Of a stretch of 64,000 bases of DNA, positions 45,040 through 56,520 are shown in pieces. Source of the DNA: Bubalus kerabau. Its lineage: Eukaryota > Chordata > Mammalia > Artiodactyla > Bovidae. The stretch is taken from the NCBI RefSeq assembly GCF_029407905.1, contig NC_073634.1, positions 22,023,501 through 22,087,500 of the forward strand. Direction: 5' to 3'. A program made the position numbers and the translations under genes. Position 1 is the stretch's first letter, and every line of letters begins with the position of its first letter. The notes under the pieces were generated by a model. That model had not been told where the DNA came from. It searched no databases and saw only the letters and a program-made list of their open reading frames with translations.

Positions 45040-45142
45040 GTTGTTCAGTCACTAAGTCATGTTCAACTCTTTGTGATCCCATGGACTGCAGCACACCAGG
45101 CTTCCCTGTCCTTCACTATTTCTCGGAGTTTGCTCAAGTTTG
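45040..45142 (-). mobile_element. Short BovB/Bov-A 3' end
   Basis: About 100 bases: GTTGTTCAGTCACTAAGTCA, GATCCCATGGACTGCAGCAC, CTCGGAGTTTGCTCAAG. Too short to distinguish a truncated BovB from a related unit, but the ordering matches BovB. Confidence 0.8.
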
Positions 45143-45299
45143 CTCTGTTGATAACAGATATCAATTTTAACATGGGCTCGATATCTTAAATTTCTACTAC
45201 TCTTACTGGTTGTCTTCCAAGCAACCATAACAAACCCATAGTACAATTTAGCATTATGCATCAAAATTTAAAATAGCCTTTCCTTTTCATCTTAAAACT

Positions 45300-45800
45300 T
45301 CACATCTAAAAAAAATGTAAGTTCTCCTGGTAGACAAATATATGTAAAAGAGTATTTACCACAGCACCGTTTATAGTATCAAGAAACTGGGAACAAATTG
45401 ACTATTCATCAGCAAGTGATTCATTCACTTAATTAAGGCATATTCATACAATGGCCTGCTATACACTATCGATTCATTTAAAAGGAGAAGGGTACATCTG
45501 TGTGAGCTAACATGGAAACATGTCCAAGATATGGTGTCAAATGAAAAAAGATGAGGCTACAGATTCTATTAATGCAAAAAAAGTATACTTATAAATTATA
45601 CAATTTATAAATTTATAATAATACATAACATACATTTATATAATGTCTGAAACACTAAATTATTAATATTAGTGATTTCTCTGTGGCATTAGATCAGTTA
45701 TGGGGGTAGCAGTGGGGGTTTTCATTTTCTATCTTATATGCAATTATATTTTTTACATTTGAAACATGTATGTTTTTTATAAGAAAAAACATTAAATATA
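45300..45800 (+). mobile_element. Old L1 3' end
   Basis: ACCACAGCACCGTTTATAGT, AAACTGGGAACAAATTGACT and CATATTCATACAATGGCCTG, in L1 order. Diverged and AT-rich. Confidence 0.7.
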
Positions 45801-46057
45801 CCAATTTCTATTCTGAAACTAAAATTTTCATGGAAGGCAAAGATTCCATGTAGCTATTTTTTATACCAGTGAACAGAGGACTGACTGTCTTCATGAAAAC
45901 TTTAGGTCTTGTCTTCATGGGAAATGCGTAAAAATCCTCTATTCTTATTCTATGTTTGTCTGTTGCCAAGGTAGTGTTAATTAAATTTAATCTTTTTACA
46001 CAAGTCAATATTTAACAATTGTAGCATGTTGTAAGTTACATATTTCTTTTTTTCCTC
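45801..46057. other. Unassigned DNA
   Basis: Short AT-rich interval between L1 pieces. The small minus frame at 45808-46008 is not a recognised protein. Confidence 0.5.
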
Positions 46058-46380
46058 CCTTCTGTTTTTTTTTTTTTTTTTTTTTTTAATTTTATTTTAT
46101 TTTTAAACTTTACATAACTGTATTAGATTTGCCAAATATCAAAATGAATCCGCCACAGGTATACATGTGTTCCCCATCCTGAACCCTCCTCCCTCCTCCC
46201 TCCCCATTCCATCCCTCTGGGTCGTCCCAGTGCACCAGCCCCAAGCATCCAGTATCGTGCATCGAACCTGGACTGGCAACTCGTTTCATACATGATGTTA
46301 CACATGTTTCAATGCCATTCTCCCAAATCTTCCCACCCTCTCCCTCTCCCACAGAGTCCATAAGACTGTTCTATACATAT
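46058..46380 (-). mobile_element. Young bovine-type L1 3' end
   Basis: On the plus strand a T-rich tail (about 46058-46100) is followed by AACTTTACATAACTGTATTA, TCAAAATGAATCCGCCACAG, TCCCCATCCTGAACCCTCC and CCCAGTGCACCAGCCCCAAG. This is the complement of a recent ruminant L1 3' UTR, well preserved. Confidence 0.9.
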
Positions 46381-46889
46381 AGCTTTATTTTTATACCAGG
46401 GTGATGTGTTTGGAAATCATTGTGATGTTCGTATTACATAAACAGAAGCATATTGAATTCCATGGATTATCTCACATTAACTCGGTTAGGTCGGTGGCTA
46501 GTGTCCGTGCCCACAAGAGATGTCTTAAAAATCTTTAATGTATTTTAAGATAATGGATTCCTCGTTCCTTATACAAGACTTGCTAAGTAAGGAAGATTCA
46601 AATGCAGAAAGATTTAAGTAGAAAAAAAATGCACACCCTATGAATTCAGTCATGTTACCCAACTTGTAATTACTCAAAGGTTTCCAAAGAATCAGTAATT
46701 GAAATTTAATTCACATCTGGGTTCCAAGTTTATATAAGAAACTAAGTTATCTAAAGTTTGAGGTTGTCAACTGAATAAACTATGCCTTGTGTTTCTAGCC
46801 TTAGCATTCTAGTCTTGCTTTAGGGAAAGCCTTCTAAGATATAAACTCTGCCTTCTAAGATATAAACCTCTCACTATAAAAATAGTAGT
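46381..46889. other. Unassigned DNA with a 21-base tandem duplication
   Basis: CCTTCTAAGATATAAACTCT and CCTTCTAAGATATAAACCTC are adjacent copies at about 46830-46872. No gene recognised. Confidence 0.6.
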
Positions 46890-47008
46890 GAAGAACTTCC
46901 AGTGGTTCAGTGGTTAAGAATCCATGCTTCTGTTGCAGAGGGCAAAGGTCTGATCCCTGGCTAGGGAACTAAGGTCCCACATGCCATGTGGTATGACAAA
47001 AAAAAAAA
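46890..47008 (+). mobile_element. Truncated CHR-type SINE with GTA repeats
   Basis: ACTTCCAGTGGTTCAGTGGT, GGTCTGATCCCTGGCTAGGG, CATGCCATGTGG, an A-run, and a small (AGT)n array. Confidence 0.82.
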
Positions 47009-47149
47009 GTAGTAAATAGTAGTAGTAGTATTGAACACATTTCCCAGTAACTTAGATTTATTAAGTGCTTTCACAGGTATAGACAAGCTCAAAACTGGTA
47101 GTGAGGCAAAGGGAAAATCTCCAGGATTAGTTAAGATTTAAAAACACTT

Positions 47150-47347
47150 TTTGTTTCCCTGGTGGCTCAGTTGGTAATGAATCTGCCTGCAATGCAGAAG
47201 ACCCAGGTTTGATCCCTGGGTTGGGAAGATCCTCTAGAGTAAGAAGTGGCAACCTGCTCCAGTAGCCTGTAAAATTCCATCCAGAGAGCAGCCTGGGGGC
47301 TACAGTCCATGAGGCTGCCTCGTTGGACATGATTGAACAATTGAGCA
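47150..47347 (+). mobile_element. Diverged Bov-tA SINE
   Basis: TTTCCCTGGTGGCTCAGTTG, GGTTTGATCCCTGGGTTGGG, a BovA monomer with a small deletion near 47265, ending TTGGACATGATTGAAC. Confidence 0.88.
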
Positions 47348-48115
47348 CATATCCACTAGAATGGATAACATTTTAAAAGATGGACAACACAGAAATTGGT
47401 AAGGAATGTGGAGAAACCAGCACTCTTATGCAGTGAAAATGTGGATATAAAATGGTACAACCAGTTGGGAAGTGATCTCAAAATTTCTTATAAATTAAAC
47501 ATACCCCTATATCATACCCTATGATTAATTCTGCTCCTGGGTACTGACCAAAGAGAAATTTTTAAGCACTCCCAAAAACATGTGTACCCAAATGTTCAAA
47601 GAAACTTTACTCCTAATAGCCCCAAACTGGACACAAAGTATGTTAATAAGAGAATATACAACAAACTGCCATATGCTCTTAAAAGGAACTACCACTGAGT
47701 GACAAATAGGAATAAATCATTGATGCAGGCAGCAGCATGGATGTGTCTCAAAGAGTTTATGAATGTCTTTGAGTCTGAATAAAATGAATGTCTGAGTGAA
47801 AGAACTCTTACTCGGTGAGTACACACTATAATTCTATTTCTGTGATGTTTTTAAATGAGCGAAACTAATTTATTGTGGAAAAAAATCAGAAGTTTGCCTT
47901 TGGGAGGTGAGTGGGACTTAACTGGGAAAGAGCATGAGGGAAATCTGGGGGGGTGGGAGGGGTGGATAATGGTAATCTTTTATATTTTGTTAGGGGTTGG
48001 GTTACACACGTGCATGTCATTTTCAAAACTTGCAGAGGTATACTTAAGATGCGGGTGCTTTATGGCATTCAAATTCTACATCAAAAGAAAAATATGTTAA
48101 ACAAATATTAAATTC
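47348..48115 (+). mobile_element. Old L1 ORF2/3' UTR relic
   Basis: ATTGGTAAGGAATGTGGAGA, AATGGTACAACCAGTTGGGA, CATGTGTACCCAAATGTTCA, TGCAGGCAGCAGCATGGATG. Diverged, no open frame. Confidence 0.75.
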
Positions 48116-48189
48116 TAGTTACCAATATGTATGCTGAGATAGTTAAAAGTAAACATACTAATGTCTGCAGATTACTTTAAAATGCATGA

Positions 48190-49200
48190 AAAAAAGTGAG
48201 ATGGATTGACAGATGGCTAGATGGGCACATATTGATAAAGTAAAGATATATGTTAATTATCTGGACAGTGGGCATATGAGTGTTCACCATAAAAACCTTT
48301 TGACCTCACTGTAAGTTTGGAAATTTTCATAATACAATATTGGAGGATAAAAGGAAGGAGAGAATGGGTTAAGTAGAATAACATTAACTGCATCATGAGC
48401 AACAAGAGGGATCATAAGCTATTATTTAATGCTGACAAACAGAACTGCAGATGCCTAAGAATACAAAGATAAACACTAAGAAAGATAATATTATTGACTA
48501 AAATTGGAAAGCAAACAAGAGATGAGAGAGGATGCAAGCTAATTTTATTTTGCTCAGAATGTGAAACCAGTGCACAGGAGAGACACTATTAGTATTTATA
48601 ATACGTCTTTAAAAATGAAAGAAATGAAATCAAACACAGAGGTTATACTGATAAAGTTATCTATCCTAGGATAAAAGTAGAATTCAGCTCTGTGCTGTAT
48701 ATAAAAGACTTGCCTAAAACAAAAGTGATTCAGAAAGGCTAGAAATAAAAGGCTCTGCAAAGTTGTGCCAGTCAAAAGCAAACAAAAAGAAAGCAGGAGT
48801 CAAGGCTCTGATATCAGACAAGATATCAGACAAGGTAGAATTCAAGCCAAAAATATTAATCAAAACAAAGAAGATACTATATAACCATGCTGTCCATTTA
48901 AGGAGCCATGAGCAACACTTAGTAATGTGACCGAGAAATGAATCTTTAATTTTAGTTCATTCATTAATTTATATAGTGCACAAACCATTTCCATCATCAC
49001 AAGAAAGTTCTGTTGTGTAGAACTGCTTTATAATATTAAAGACTCCAAGTTACAATGAGGAGATGACAGTTATAAATATCTACATACCAAATAACATAGC
49101 ATCTACTTTAAAACAGCAGAAATGATGAAAAGATGCACATCCACTACAAGAAAAGACGTTAAAATCAAATTTCTCCATTCAAGACAAACAAGTGAAAATA
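48190..49200 (+). mobile_element. Fragments of old L1
   Basis: At about 48190-48350 an L1 3' end is visible (ATCTGGACAGTGGGCATATG). At about 48770-49170 an ORF2 relic (CAAGGTAGAATTCAAGCCAA, TAAATATCTACATACCAAAT). Intervening DNA is unassigned. Confidence 0.5.
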
Positions 49201-49811
49201 TCTAGAGCTTAAGCATTGAAACTGAAATATACACACTGCAGGAAGACGTAATGAGCTGATCATTGTTTAAGTTCTCAGAATCTCTCTAAATACTCTCTTC
49301 TCCCAGCATATGGTTTGCATTTGCAGCCCTTGAAAACATTTGGTGATTTCTTAATAAATTTTCAGTGTTTCTAATGAATATGCATGGCTATAAAAGGAAT
49401 TATGGGAACACATGAACTGCCCTAAAAACATATTTGCATCATAAGCGTACTAACCTTCAGGGTTGTGCTGTGAATACAATTTGTGGGAATTTTTGAAGTG
49501 TTCTGAATTTTTAGGAAGAAAGTCACTGCATAAGCATTTCTGTTTTGGCCTTTTAACTGAGTACATGGGTCCCCAAGGAAAAACCATTTTTGTCCTGCTT
49601 CAACTATTCACGCCAATTAAATCCTACAACAGTCGGGTCCATTTGAGGAACAATGCGCCTGGCTCAGCTGACATTTCCTCTGATAATAAGGTATTTGAAA
49701 AACATTTCTTGACTTCCTTTCTTAAGCCTACAGCCTGGTGACTGGTGGAATATTCTAAACTTTGGTACTGTTACTGGAGCCCAGGTAGAAGGGAGAGTCA
49801 TACTGGGCTTG
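49201..49811. other. Unassigned intergenic DNA
   Basis: No recognised repeat. The 92-codon frame at 49463-49741 has no domain that I recognise. Confidence 0.45.
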
Positions 49812-49922
49812 TCTTCTCTTTTTTTTGGCCATGCAGCTTGGGGGATCTTAGTTCCATGACCAGAGACTGAATGCCAGCCTTCAGCAGTGAGAGTATGGAC
49901 CACTGGGCCACCAGGGAATTTC
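49812..49922 (-). mobile_element. Truncated CHR-type SINE
   Basis: TTTTTTTTGGCCATGCAGCT, CTTAGTTCCATGACCAGAGA, ending GGGCCACCAGGGAATTTCCC. Confidence 0.82.
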
Positions 49923-51129
49923 CCCTGGTCTTGTTTTTAAATTGAAGACCCATCAATGGCCCATCCACTTCAGCTTCCCAACAAACACAGGGCGGAATTG
50001 TTCACCAGGGGAAGAGGTATAGAACAAGATGGAACCCCACCAAAGCCACAAAACCCACCTCTGCTTCCTTCTCTGATAACGACAGTGCCCCTCACAAATG
50101 GTGACCCAACACTCTAAGGCCATAGAGTGTTCAATAGGCAGGTGTTATGGTAACACAGGACTGCCCGCACCTATTACAATTGCCTTTAAGGCTTGCATAG
50201 GGTCAAGGATTACTTATAGGAAAAGGCTTCTTCCATCCTTATATCCTTTCTAGGAGTCATAAATTAAGATCTTTATTTTTTAAGATTTGATGAGAAGGGG
50301 TTTTCTCTGGTCTGCCAAGATGATATCACAGGTTACCCGTGTAGCAACAGGTAGAGCTGGGTCATCAGAAGTCCTGGTTAAATATGTGCATGGACTAGCT
50401 TGTGTTGCAGATGCTATTTCTCATTTCAATTACTTATCATCTTTCCTTTGAACCCTGGTATCACAGGGCAGCATAAAGATAGGAACATCCAGGGCTGAAG
50501 CCGAGGGCACTGAAAATGTTCCGGCGGCCTAGGAGTGCTTGCCCACCTTGACAACTCACTGGATGGCTTGTCCATCCTTTTTCCCAGAAGCAGTGTGTTG
50601 CCATTAATCAGCTATGTGTGACCAGTGCGGATGTACCAGCTTAAGATGGTCTCTGTTTTTATTTTGACCAGCCCAGTTTAGCTGTAGATGATGATGATAA
50701 AGTTGCTCTCGCTGGATGAGAAATGAAACACCATATCCACGTGGAGGTGCTTCATCATGAACAGTGTATTTGCCAACATCCAGGGGAACTTATAATTTGA
50801 TATAACTTGATCATCTTCCTGTGACGTATATCAGAGGAGAAGGTCACCTTCAGTTCATCTTTGGCATGACTCCTAAAGTGGTGTGAAATATCAGAAGTGG
50901 TGAGTGTTGGGAGGACAAACATCATCTGGGAAGGTGACCACATCAGTGAAGGCAGCATGAACTCACAGGCCTCGCTGGGGATTCTATCAAACCTTAGAGA
51001 TGACATCTGGGGGTCAGGAGAGGCAGCAGTTCTGCATAAGGCAGCCTTTGGGGAAGGCTTTCTGTCACACATGTAAGTTGGTGACTGGAGGACTGCTTCA
51101 GCAGGGACTCAAACTGTTTCAGTGTTTTT
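49923..51129. other. Unassigned DNA, possible decayed transcript copy
   Basis: Not a repeat I recognise. The minus strand has a 105-codon frame (50755-51072) and an overlapping frame (50994-51203), suggestive of a frameshifted old coding or retroposed sequence. No family could be named, and this may be chance. Confidence 0.35.
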
Positions 51130-51352
51130 AGTATCTGTTTATTTATTTGGCTGCACGGGGTTTTAATTGCAGCACAGGGGATCATTGATCTTTGCTGCGG
51201 CATGCAGGAGCTTTAGTGGTGGCATGTAGGATCTGGTTCCCAAGTGTGTATGTGTTAGTCTCTCAGTCGTGTCCGACTCTACCAGGGGTCAAACTCAGGC
51301 CCTCTGCTTTGGGAGCTGGGAGTCTTAGCCACTAGACCACCAGGGAAGTCCC
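51130..51352 (-). mobile_element. CHR-2 SINE containing a 39-base Bov-SINE end
   Basis: CHR-2 complement (TTATTTATTTGGCTGCACGG to AGACCACCAGGGAAGTCCCC). At 51242-51280 it is interrupted by the terminal bases of a Bov-tA/BovB-type 3' end (TGTGTTAGTCTCTCAGTCGT, GTCCGACTCT), replacing two or so CHR-2 bases. Confidence 0.85.
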
Positions 51353-52955
51353 CACACTGAAACTGTTTGGCTTAAAGAAATGAAGCAAATGCCTAAAGAC
51401 ATTTAGCTGCCCAACCCTTTGTGACAGCAGCGATGAAGCAGTCTGTTTTTGCAGGGGAGGTAAACTAATAAACATCCAGGGAAACTTCAGCCTAAAGGAA
51501 GCCCCACACACCCAGTCTGAAGGGTGAGTTAGCCTTGATAATGGTGGGTTGGATGAACCCAGTGGAGAAAGGCCCTGTTTGGATTCATTGTATTTACATA
51601 TATGGGCATTTGGGTCTAGTCTTTCTCCCAAAAGGGCTACTTCACTAGTGAATCCTCAACAGAGTTCTCACAATATACAGGGTTTGGAGGATTCCTTTTT
51701 ACACCTCTGAATCACAGAAGTCCAATCTTCTGGAATCTGACCCTCTTTCTTATCAGTCTTGGGTGGAGCAGAGAATTTGCTTCGCAGCTCATGTTCTGGA
51801 ATCCAGGCTATGGTCCAAAGGCAGGCTCCTTTCACCCAAGATTGCAGACCATGAGATTGGCCAACATATAGTACGGGTCTCAGAACCAGAGCCTAGACCC
51901 ATGGCCCCAGTGCATCAGCCAATCCAAGTGACTGTTTGGAGAAACCCAGAGAATCTATTTTTGTCTTCATTCATTTAAGAAATATTCATTGATAGTCAAA
52001 TAAATGCCAGGTACTTGTTCAAGAAGGTAGGGGTTTGTCTACAAACAACAAAATATATATCCCTCCTTTGGGCTCCTTACATTTGGTAGGGAAGAAGACA
52101 GTGATGAAGGAAGACAGAAGTGGGCAATAGAAGCAAACTGGAAGGCATCCCAGAATCAGAGGCAGGTATCTGCAGGTTCATCCACAGCCTGCATGGACCT
52201 GAGAGGCTCTTTCCTGGAGCCTGAAGCTGGGCAATGAAGCCAGCTGACAGATAGCCTCTCTCCATTCCTGTTTTTCTCCATTTGTAAAACTGAGATTATG
52301 ATATCTGTTTGCAGATGCTTTGAATTCCAGGTGTGCAAAACGATCCCTGATGTGAATGCAAAGTTATTCTCACTCCAGCATGAAAGTTCTCTGGGCTTTT
52401 CGATCTTGTCACATTTGAAAGCCATGTGCTCCAGTAGAATGGCCCCTGGACTGCCCTCAGGGTACCCGTGTTCTGGTCCAGCTCTGCCCAGAAGATGTGT
52501 AACATTAGGCAAAGTGCTTAACCTCTTCGAATCCTAGTCTCTCTGCCTATAATATGACTGTGTTGGGCCAGGTGATTGGTAAGCTCAAATTTTTTCTAAT
52601 CTCTGATGTACTTCAGAACAATATAATCACCTGAACCAGTCTTACCAGTACAAATGGTGCTCATGACTTAGGAAAATTCCCTTGTTGTAGCTTATGGCCC
52701 GAAATAACTTTCTTTCATTTAAACCAACAATCTTATTCTTGTTGTTTCCTAGACCAAAATTGTGTGTTTTTCCTCCTTTTCACTTCTCTCCTGAGCATTT
52801 AATTAGCAATTTCAAGATCTCTTCCAATAGTTTTGCCATCATATTTAGCTTTTCGGTTGCTCTTATGAGCTTTTTTCTTGTTTTTCTTACTTCAAATCAA
52901 TGTTCTTGTTGTTACTTACACACACGGCCGTGGCATGTTAGTAATATATAGTAAC
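51353..52955. other. Unassigned DNA with an L2 relic
   Basis: An L2-like terminus lies at about 51960-52090 (TTCATTCATTTAAGAAATAT, AAATGCCAGGTACTTGTTC, TTGGGCTCCTTACATTTGGT). The 118-codon minus frame at 52156-52512 and other frames in the region overlap on both strands and match nothing I know. Confidence 0.5.
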
Positions 52956-53165
52956 AGCTAAACATCAAGTACTTACTATAAGCAAGCACAAAACGTCTCA
53001 TATACTCATCACAGTAACACTAAGCGAAGCACTGTTATCGTCTTTATTTTGTAACAGAAGAAAAGATGCATTGAGGGGTAGGAGGTTTCCTAGGGTTACA
53101 CAGCTAGTGAGAGCCCAGCTTGAATTATCTGACTCTAGAGTTCAAAGTCCAGACTTCTACTCCAA
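52956..53165 (+). mobile_element. MIR SINE relic
   Basis: ACTTACTATAAGCAAGCACA, CACTGTTATCGTCTTTATTT and GGGTTACACAGCTAGTGAGA, in MIR order, ending in CTAGAGTTCAAAGTCCAGAC. Confidence 0.8.
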
Positions 53166-53189
53166 AGGGACTCAGTTGGCATCTAAAGA

Positions 53190-53395
53190 GAGGAGAGCAC
53201 AGAGAGATAAAGAGGAAAGGAGAGAGAGGGGAAGGAAGGAAGGAAGGAAGGAGGAGAGAGGAAGAAAGCGGAGAGAAAAAGAGAGAGAAGGAAGAAAAAA
53301 AGGAGGGAGGGGAATGGGGAGGGAAAGGAGAAGAGAGGGAGGGAAAAAAGAGAAGGAAAGGGAAAAAGAAAGAAAAGTAAAAAAATTAAAGAAAA
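53190..53395 (+). repeat. Long purine (GA) tract
   Basis: About 200 bases almost entirely A and G, including (GGAA)n at 53233-53252. The opposite strand is pyrimidine-rich. The Lys/Arg/Glu-rich frames at 53071-53457 are by-products of this composition. Confidence 0.92.
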
Positions 53396-54529
53396 ATAAT
53401 TTAAATGCTTACACTATTTTTTCATTGCATGCAAAATGTATTAATATTACAGTTTAGAGTATCTGCTGTACTGAAAACGAGCATAACCATGAGAAAAATA
53501 AGACTTCTTATTTTAGCCATTACAATGTTGTTATCTGGGTCTATTTAGGAAGCAGCAAAATGGGGGCAGCATTCTAACCTCTGACTCTGAAATTAGATCC
53601 TGGGCCTGACGGCAAGGATAGAGCAGGCAGCATGTGGCCCAAGGTCAAAGACTGCCCAAGACCAACCCAAAGGCTCATGCCCTGATAGAGGTTAAAACGA
53701 ATTCACAAATCCCATAACAATAAATAGGGACTCTTTCTGAGCCTCCGAATAACCCATTCTATTTTCAAATAAGGTCAACTCAGGAAGCTGAGGTTAGAAC
53801 AACTAAGGGCCAAGAATATTCCATCGCTGGAAAGCCTGCCCTTCATCAATAGTTGCGTGCCTGTGATGCTCTCTGGCTTACCTACATTCACGACCATTGG
53901 GGGAAAGCTATGATATCTCACTGAAGCCTCAGCTTTGCTCCTGAAGGTCCGGTGCCCACAGCAGAGAGGCAGGCAGTGGCCCCGCCCACAAGGGTGGCGT
54001 TCTGTCCCCGTAGGGCAGGGCCTCCAGCACCAGCACAGCTGCGGTCGGAAGGTCCTTACACTCCATCATGTCTACTGACAACCTGCAACCAGCTAGGTCA
54101 GGCACTTAAAGCTTCACTACAGTTATTTATGAGTCACTGTAACTTCAGGGTTTTTTGTTTCATGCAAAGATCAGAAATACAAAAGTAGATCAATTTAATC
54201 AGAGAGCTAGAGAGTTAAGTGTCTTGAACTTGTAAATTCTTAATCTCTATAGACCAGTAATCACCTCTCACTGCCTTCTAAAAATTATTTATACAAGTTT
54301 ATTCAATTTCAACGATCTTATTTTCCCTCAAACCATTCACATTGGTTTAACAAGGGAGCAGGGAAGCCTGTGGGAGCAAATGCATTTATGTTCTACAAAA
54401 GCTTATAAAACATGTAAATCTAATAGAGACCAGTCTGCCTCTTATTTCGTTAAGGTATGTTTGCCTGAGACCAGAGAGGAGTATTTTGCAATCAAAGCTA
54501 TAAGGTTTCTTAAAAAATAACATCTATCT
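53396..54529. other. Unassigned intergenic DNA
   Basis: No repeat or gene recognised. It becomes GC-richer around 53940-54080, without enough CpG to call an island. Confidence 0.5.
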
Positions 54530-55815
54530 TTTTTTTTTAACCATCTTAACCATTTTTAAATGTACAATGCAGTAGTATTAACCTTAAGCATATTGTTTTG
54601 CAACTTTTTCATACTGCAAAACTGAAACTCTATATCCATTGAACAACAATTTGCCTTTCCCCCATCTCTTCTTAGCCTCTGGCAACCACCTATTACTTGC
54701 TGTCTCTGTGATTTTGACTATTTTAAGTACATTATGTAAGGTGTTATCATGCTTCATCTTTTTCTGACTGGCTTATTTCACTTAGCATAATGTCTTCCAG
54801 GTTGATCCAAGTTGTAGCATTTGACAGGATTTCCTTCTTCTTTAAGGCTCAATTATATTCCATTGTATGAACATACAACCTTTTCTTGATTCATTCCTCT
54901 GCCCATGAATATTTTGGCTACTTCCACCTCTTGGCTATTATGAATACTGCTGCAATAAGCATGAGTATGTAAGTATCTCCTTGAAATCCTGTTTTCAATT
55001 CTTTAGGGTATATATCCAGAAATGGGATTTCTGGATCCTATGGTAGTTCTGGAAGAAAAGCTATGACCAACCTAGACAGCATGTTAAGATGCAGAGACAC
55101 TACTTTGCCAACAAAGGTCTGTCTAGCCAAAGGTATGGTTTTTCCAGTAGTCATGTATGGATGTGAAAGTTGGACTATAAAGAAATCTGAGTGCCGAAGA
55201 ATTGATGCTTTTGAACTGTGGTGTTGGAGAAGACTCTTGAGGGTCCCTTGGACTGCAAGGAGATCCAACCAGTCCATCGTAAAGGAAATCAGTCCTAAAT
55301 ATTCATTGGAAGGACTGATGCTGAAGCTGAAACTCCAATACTGTGGCCACTTGATGTGAAGAACTGACTCACTGGATAAGACCCTGATGCTGGGAAAGAT
55401 TGAAGGTGGGAGGAGAAGGGGACGACACAGGATGAGATGTTGAATGGCATCACCAACTTAATGGACATCAGTTTGAGTAAGCTCTGGGAGTTGGTGATGG
55501 ACAGGGAAGCCTGGCATGCTGCAGTCCATGAGGTTGCAAAGAGTTGGACACAACTGAGCAACTGAACTGATGGTAGTTCTACTTTTAATTTTTTGAGGAA
55601 CCTCCATACTGTTTTTCATAGCAGTTATACAATTTTAGGTTGCCACTGATACACAAAGTTTCCAGTTTCTCCACATTCCTACCAACACTTGCTACTTTCT
55701 GTTTTTTTGTTTTTTGTTTTTTGTTTTTTATAGTGGCCATCGTTTTTTTTTTTTTTTTTTATAGTGGCCATCCTAATGATATCTAATGATGAGGTGCTAT
55801 CTCATTGTGGTTCCT
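54530..55815 (-). mobile_element. Old L1 3' portion, split by BovB
   Basis: Antisense L1: TTATTTCACTTAGCATAATG, CAGGTTGATCCAAGTTGTAG, AATTATATTCCATTGTATGA, GGGTATATATCCAGAAATGG; then, after the BovB, GAGGAACCTCCATACTGTTT and CACATTCCTACCAACACTTG. The continuity across the insertion is exact. T-rich slippage lies at 55690-55760, where TTTTATAGTGGCCATC is duplicated. Confidence 0.88.
55051..55569 (+). mobile_element. BovB 3' end inserted in L1, 11-base duplication
   Basis: 519 bases from GGAAGAAAAGCTATGACC to CAACTGAGCAACTGAACTG. The frame at 55063-55359 contains MVFPVVMYGCESWTIKKSEC and FELWCWRRLLRVPWTARRSN. Flanked by ATGGTAGTTCT (55040-55050 and 55570-55580), which is L1 sequence. Inactive and 5'-truncated. 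Confidence 0.95.
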
Positions 55816-56045
55816 CTCTGCATTTTATAAAAAGAAAAGTAACAACCAAGCAAAGAGTTTTAAGTAGTTCAATTAAACACTCTATTCAATTATTCCTACC
55901 ACCCTCAGACACTACTGTCTCTCTGGCTCTAATCTATTCTTTGTCCAGTGATAAAAAGCACTGTTTGGTGCAAAAAGTAGTCAGCCTACATAGATCCTCT
56001 GACTCAGCACTCCACCTCCAAGTACAGAGTCAACATAAGTGAGCA
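55816..56045. other. Unassigned DNA between L1 pieces
   Basis: A short region with a 92-codon plus frame (55764-56042) that begins in the L1 remnant and has no recognisable domain. Confidence 0.5.
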
Positions 56046-56520
56046 TGCATGCCCACTAACAGACATGTATAAAAATGTTCATAGTAACTTTATTCATAAC
56101 AGCCCAAACCTGGAGATGGCCAAAGTCCATCAACAGTACAATGGAAAAATAAACTATCTATGTTGACACAGTGGAATAATAAACAGCAGTGAAAAAAAAT
56201 GAACTTCTACATGTGCCAACTTGAATTTCACATACATAATATAGAGTGAAAGAAGCAAGGTTCAAAAGAACGTGTACTATATGATTGCATTTGTATGAAG
56301 CTCAAAAAAAGGCAAAACTATGTAGACAGAGGGCTGACTATCACTTCCATTGGTGGGGTACTGACTAGTAGGATACACAGGGATTATTTGGGATTTTGTA
56401 AATATACCTTAATTAGGTACTAGTTATATGAATAAATACATAAATGAAAATTCATTAAGTTGCATAGTTTACTTAAATCTGTATACTTTCCTTTATATAA
56501 GTTACAGCTATCTAAAAAAA
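56046..56520 (+). mobile_element. Old L1 3' end
   Basis: GTATAAAAATGTTCATAGTA, CAGCCCAAACCTGGAGATGG, ATATAGAGTGAAAGAAGC and GTACTATATGATTGCATTTG, in L1 order, ending with a diverged terminus. Confidence 0.82.

Noticed and set aside
53071..53457. Lys/Arg/Glu-rich 128-codon frame
   Set aside because: Direct translation of the GA tract; low complexity.
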